NCBI GenBank assembly: GCA_947504025.1
Contig: CANNFX010000002.1
Span: 558,001 to 622,000 of the forward strand
DNA: 64,000 bases
Source: an uncultured Sphingomonadaceae bacterium
GTDB lineage: Bacteria; Pseudomonadota; Alphaproteobacteria; Sphingomonadales; Sphingomonadaceae
Direction: 5' to 3'
In this document: one piece after another, positions 61,588 through 64,000 of the stretch
How the letters are laid out: each line of letters opens with the position of its first letter
Position numbering within the stretch: position 1 is the stretch's first letter
Made by a program: the position numbers and the translations under genes
The notes under the pieces: model-generated
Seen by the model: only the letters and a program-made list of their open reading frames with translations
Told to the model about the DNA's origin: nothing
Databases searched by the model: none

Positions 61588-62061
61588 ATGAAATTATATC
61601 GTACCGTGATTATCACGCTGGCGGGAGCGCTTCTGTTTGCTGGCGGTGGCGCAGCAATGGCACAAGTCCATACACCGCACGCCGCATCGCAAGTTCGCAG
61701 CCTCGACATTATGTTGATGGTGAGTTCGCTAAGGTGCCGCACTGGCCCGCATGATTTCCGCAAGGATTATCAGTTGTTTTCGGCCAACCACCTGACAGAG
61801 TTAAACGCTGCATCGCGCACTATGAGGGCTGATTTGACGCGCAAACACGGTGCCAAACAGTCCAAGCGCGCACTCGACAAGGTTAGTATTGGGATGGCCA
61901 ACAGATTCGGCGGGGGACACCCCTATCTTGATTGCGAAGGATTGAAGAAGGTGACCGGCGAATTGGCCGGGCAGCGCGGCCAAGGCATTCTTCTTTCCGC
62001 CGCTGACGAGTTGCTCGCGTCCGTGCCTTCGGCTCGCTATGCGATGCTGGCGCGCAAGTAA
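61588..62061 (+). CDS. Exported protein of unknown function upstream of ahcY
   Basis: A 157-residue protein with a signal peptide (first 25 residues, ending AAMA-QV). The mature part has two cysteines (SLRCRTG and YLDCEG) that could form one disulfide, and a mostly helical composition. It has a strong GGGGGAGA box. I recognise no catalytic motif; linkage to ahcY is by position only. Confidence 0.7.
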   Translation: MKLYRTVIITLAGALLFAGGGAAMAQVHTPHAASQVRSLDIMLMVSSLRCRTGPHDFRKDYQLFSANHLTELNAASRTMRADLTRKHGAKQSKRALDKVSIGMANRFGGGHPYLDCEGLKKVTGELAGQRGQGILLSAADELLASVPSARYAMLARK

Positions 62062-62134
62062 TCACTCCTGCGGGTGGATAGGCCGGACGGGGTTGCAGTC
62101 TCCCTCGTCCGGTCATTCATCACTCACAGCATTT

Positions 62135-62185
62135 GCCTTGGCATGGCCAAGGCGTTAAGGGCGGCGCCATATCCGGCGTCGCCTT
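62135..62185 (+). promoter_or_regulatory. Two adjacent hairpins upstream of ahcY
   Basis: A perfect hairpin GCCTTGGC-ATG-GCCAAGGC (62135-62153) is followed by a second GC-rich one, AAGG-CGGCGCC with GGCGTCG-CCTT (62157-62185), trailed by TTTCTGTTG. The second looks terminator-like for the preceding gene, and together they could form an ahcY leader switch. I see no match to the S-adenosylhomocysteine riboswitch consensus as I remember it. Confidence 0.4.
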
Positions 62186-62263
62186 TCTGTTGTCACCCCA
62201 ACTACTCTTGGCATCAGGCAGTCTACGCCCCATTTCCTACACGGACCTTTCTGGAGAATTCTC

Positions 62264-63676
62264 GTGGCTGCTGACAAGCAAGACTATATTATCAAGGACA
62301 TTTCGCTGGCTGATTTTGGCCGTGCAGAAATCAAAATTGCCGAAACTGAAATGCCGGGCCTGATGGCTCTGCGTGACGAATTCGGTGACAGCAAGCCGCT
62401 CAAGGGCTCGCGGATCACTGGCTCGCTTCACATGACCATTCAGACAGCTGTCCTGATCGAGACGTTGACGGCCCTTGGCGCCGAAGTGCGCTGGGCGACT
62501 TGCAACATCTTCTCAACGCAAGACCACGCCGCTGCAGCGATGGCAGCGGCCGGCATTCCTATTTTCGCCATCAAGGGCGAGACACTCTCCGACTATTGGG
62601 ACTACGTTGGCAATATCTTCGACTGGTCGACAGCCGATGATGCTGACCGGACTGCCAACATCATTCTGGACGATGGCGGCGATGCCACCATGTTCGCTCT
62701 TTGGGGCGCGCGGATGGAAGCGGGCGAAGAAATGCCTGAGCCGCAGAATGCTGAAGAAATTGAAATGCAGCGTGCACTTAAGGCGTATATCAAGGCGAAG
62801 CCTGGTTATCTGACTAAATCGGTCGAAAACATCACTGGCGTTTCTGAAGAAACCACAACTGGTGTTCACCGCCTCTACTCGCTGGCCAAGGCTGGCAAGC
62901 TGCCTTTCCCGGCTATCAATGTGAACGACAGCGTCACCAAGTCTAAGTTCGACAACCTCTACGGTTGTAAGGAATCGCTGGTTGACGCCATTCGCCGTGC
63001 AACCGACGTAATGCTGGCCGGTAAGGTTGCCTGCGTTGCTGGCTTCGGCGATGTCGGCAAGGGTTCGGCTGACAGCCTCCGCAACGGCGGTGCGCGCGTT
63101 ATGGTCACCGAAATCGATCCGATCTGCGCTCTGCAGGCCGCGATGGAAGGCTTTGAAGTCGTAACGATGGAAGAAGCAACCCAGCGCTGCGATATTTTCG
63201 TCACCACAACCGGCAACGAAGACGTCATCACCGCTGAGCATATGAAGGCGATGAAGAACATGGCCATCGTCTGCAACATTGGCCACTTCGACAGCGAGAT
63301 CCAGATCGGCGCTCTCGACAATTACGATTGGGACGAAATCAAGCCGGGTACGGATCTGGTTACGTTCCCTGATGGCAAGCAGATCATGATTCTCGCCAAG
63401 GGCCGCCTGGTGAATCTGGGCTGTGCAACTGGTCACCCCAGTTTCGTGATGAGCTGTTCCTTCACCAATCAGGTGCTGGCTCAGATTGAACTCTACACCA
63501 AGGGTGATGAGTATAAGAACGACGTTTACGTCCTGCCCAAGCATCTTGATGAGAAGGTCGCGCAACTTCACCTTGATAAGCTGGGCGTGAAGCTATCAAA
63601 GCTCAGTCAGAAACAGGCTGATTACATCAATGTGCCAGTAGATGGTCCGTATAAGCCGGAACACTACCGCTACTAA
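62264..63676 (+). CDS. ahcY: Adenosylhomocysteinase
   Basis: It hydrolyses S-adenosylhomocysteine to adenosine and homocysteine, recycling the methylation by-product. The 470-residue product starts with GTG behind a TGGAGAA box. It has the substrate motif [13 protein letters not shown], the NAD loop [10 protein letters not shown] (near residue 260) and the conserved C-terminus ending KPEHYRY. A terminator follows. Confidence 0.97.
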   Translation: MAADKQDYIIKDISLADFGRAEIKIAETEMPGLMALRDEFGDSKPLKGSRITGSLHMTIQTAVLIETLTALGAEVRWATCNIFSTQDHAAAAMAAAGIPIFAIKGETLSDYWDYVGNIFDWSTADDADRTANIILDDGGDATMFALWGARMEAGEEMPEPQNAEEIEMQRALKAYIKAKPGYLTKSVENITGVSEETTTGVHRLYSLAKAGKLPFPAINVNDSVTKSKFDNLYGCKESLVDAIRRATDVMLAGKVACVAGFGDVGKGSADSLRNGGARVMVTEIDPICALQAAMEGFEVVTMEEATQRCDIFVTTTGNEDVITAEHMKAMKNMAIVCNIGHFDSEIQIGALDNYDWDEIKPGTDLVTFPDGKQIMILAKGRLVNLGCATGHPSFVMSCSFTNQVLAQIELYTKGDEYKNDVYVLPKHLDEKVAQLHLDKLGVKLSKLSQKQADYINVPVDGPYKPEHYRY

Positions 63677-63695
63677 GCTAACTTAAGTCATGATG

Positions 63696-63737
63696 CGCCG
63701 CCTCTGCCTGTAGCAGGGGCGGCGTGTTTGTTTTTTG
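63696..63737 (+). terminator. Rho-independent terminator after ahcY
   Basis: CGCCGCCTCTGC pairs with GCAGGGGCGGCG around CTGTA, followed by TGTTTGTTTTTTG. Confidence 0.9.
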
Positions 63738-63803
63738 TCGCCGATGGCCTGATTTTACAGTTGGCCCATTGCATCCGCAACCGCAGGCGAATAGCTCAGG
63801 CCC

Positions 63804-64000
63804 ATGCAATTAACTGCCACATCTATGGCCCTGCTGGGACTGCTGCTCGCGGCCTGGACGGTGGCGGCTGCCTGGATGATGTTTGCGGGGAATGCGAAGG
63901 CCCATAAGGCCGAGTCAGGTCGCAAAGCGGCACGCCGTCTCGCCCGCATGATCGATGAAGCCCCAGCGGTTCCGCTGCTCGTCCGTGCCGATGGCCGGAT
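63804..64000 (+). CDS. N-terminus of a membrane protein, probably a sensor kinase (3' end outside window)
   Basis: The first 65 residues are visible. A signal-anchor helix (about 7-26, MALLGLLLAAWTVAAAWMM) is followed by a basic stretch and then DEAPAVPLLVRADGR, which resembles the entry into a PAS domain of membrane histidine kinases that follow ahcY in related genomes. The kinase identity is inferred, as the catalytic part is beyond the window. Confidence 0.55.
   Translation, partial: MQLTATSMALLGLLLAAWTVAAAWMMFAGNAKAHKAESGRKAARRLARMIDEAPAVPLLVRADGR

Noticed and set aside
62100-62263. S-adenosylhomocysteine riboswitch upstream of ahcY
   Set aside because: Hairpins are present, but I do not see the conserved riboswitch core; recorded only as an undefined leader.
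1-64000. CRISPR arrays, rRNA genes and intact insertion sequences
   Set aside because: No regularly spaced repeats, rRNA sequence or transposase genes were seen in the window.

Overview
The window is alphaproteobacterial chromosome. Protein style, a propionate/methylmalonyl-CoA gene set, lone Flp pilins, and an ahcY gene followed by a membrane sensor kinase suggest Sphingomonadales, probably the Erythrobacteraceae. This placement is inferred from general familiarity, not from a search.

Left chromosomal arm (1-21412). First comes a propionyl-CoA to succinyl-CoA pathway region: the 3' part of pccB, methylmalonyl-CoA epimerase, an enoyl-CoA hydratase, an AraC regulator, a serine hydrolase, methylmalonyl-CoA mutase, biotin synthase between two LprI-like genes, a secreted esterase and pccA. 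Then follow aroK-aroB, a secreted protein of unknown function, xerD, accA, a LysM-bearing M48 peptidase, two Flp pilins, a NUDIX hydrolase and tRNA-Arg(ACG).

Integrated element (about 21413-58426, 37 kb). A large serine recombinase has its 3' end inside the tRNA-Arg gene. The other end carries a degenerate copy of the tRNA end, directly followed by a terminator hairpin that looks like the original tRNA terminator. The element has a TraG/VirD4-like coupling ATPase, a relaxase and a MobC-like protein but no mating-pore genes, so it looks mobilizable rather than self-conjugative. Cargo, in order: unknown genes; a mobile-mystery A/B pair (HTH and Fic); a small protein ending in an SSB-type acidic tail; a type II CBASS operon with a Cap15-like 2TM/beta-barrel effector; a CsoR-controlled copper operon; a MerR-controlled CDF exporter with CzcN-like methyltransferases; a resolvase with res-like sites; a CzcCBA efflux pump; an ArdA antirestriction gene; and the mobilization genes.

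Two observations stand out. First, attP appears to lie inside the recombinase gene. Joining the two ends in frame would replace the last 11 tRNA-encoded residues with a 57-residue basic tail now stranded at the right end, and would place mobC and the relaxase directly downstream of the recombinase, so excision may switch on mobilization. Second, three copies of a covarying two-stem element with conserved GCCCGCACCA and CCGTGT internal-loop strands sit 80-90 bases upstream of three small accessory genes, one of them ardA.

Right chromosomal arm (58462-64000): a phospholipase D/cardiolipin-synthase-like protein, folE, a peroxiredoxin, a secreted protein, ahcY, and the start of a membrane sensor kinase.
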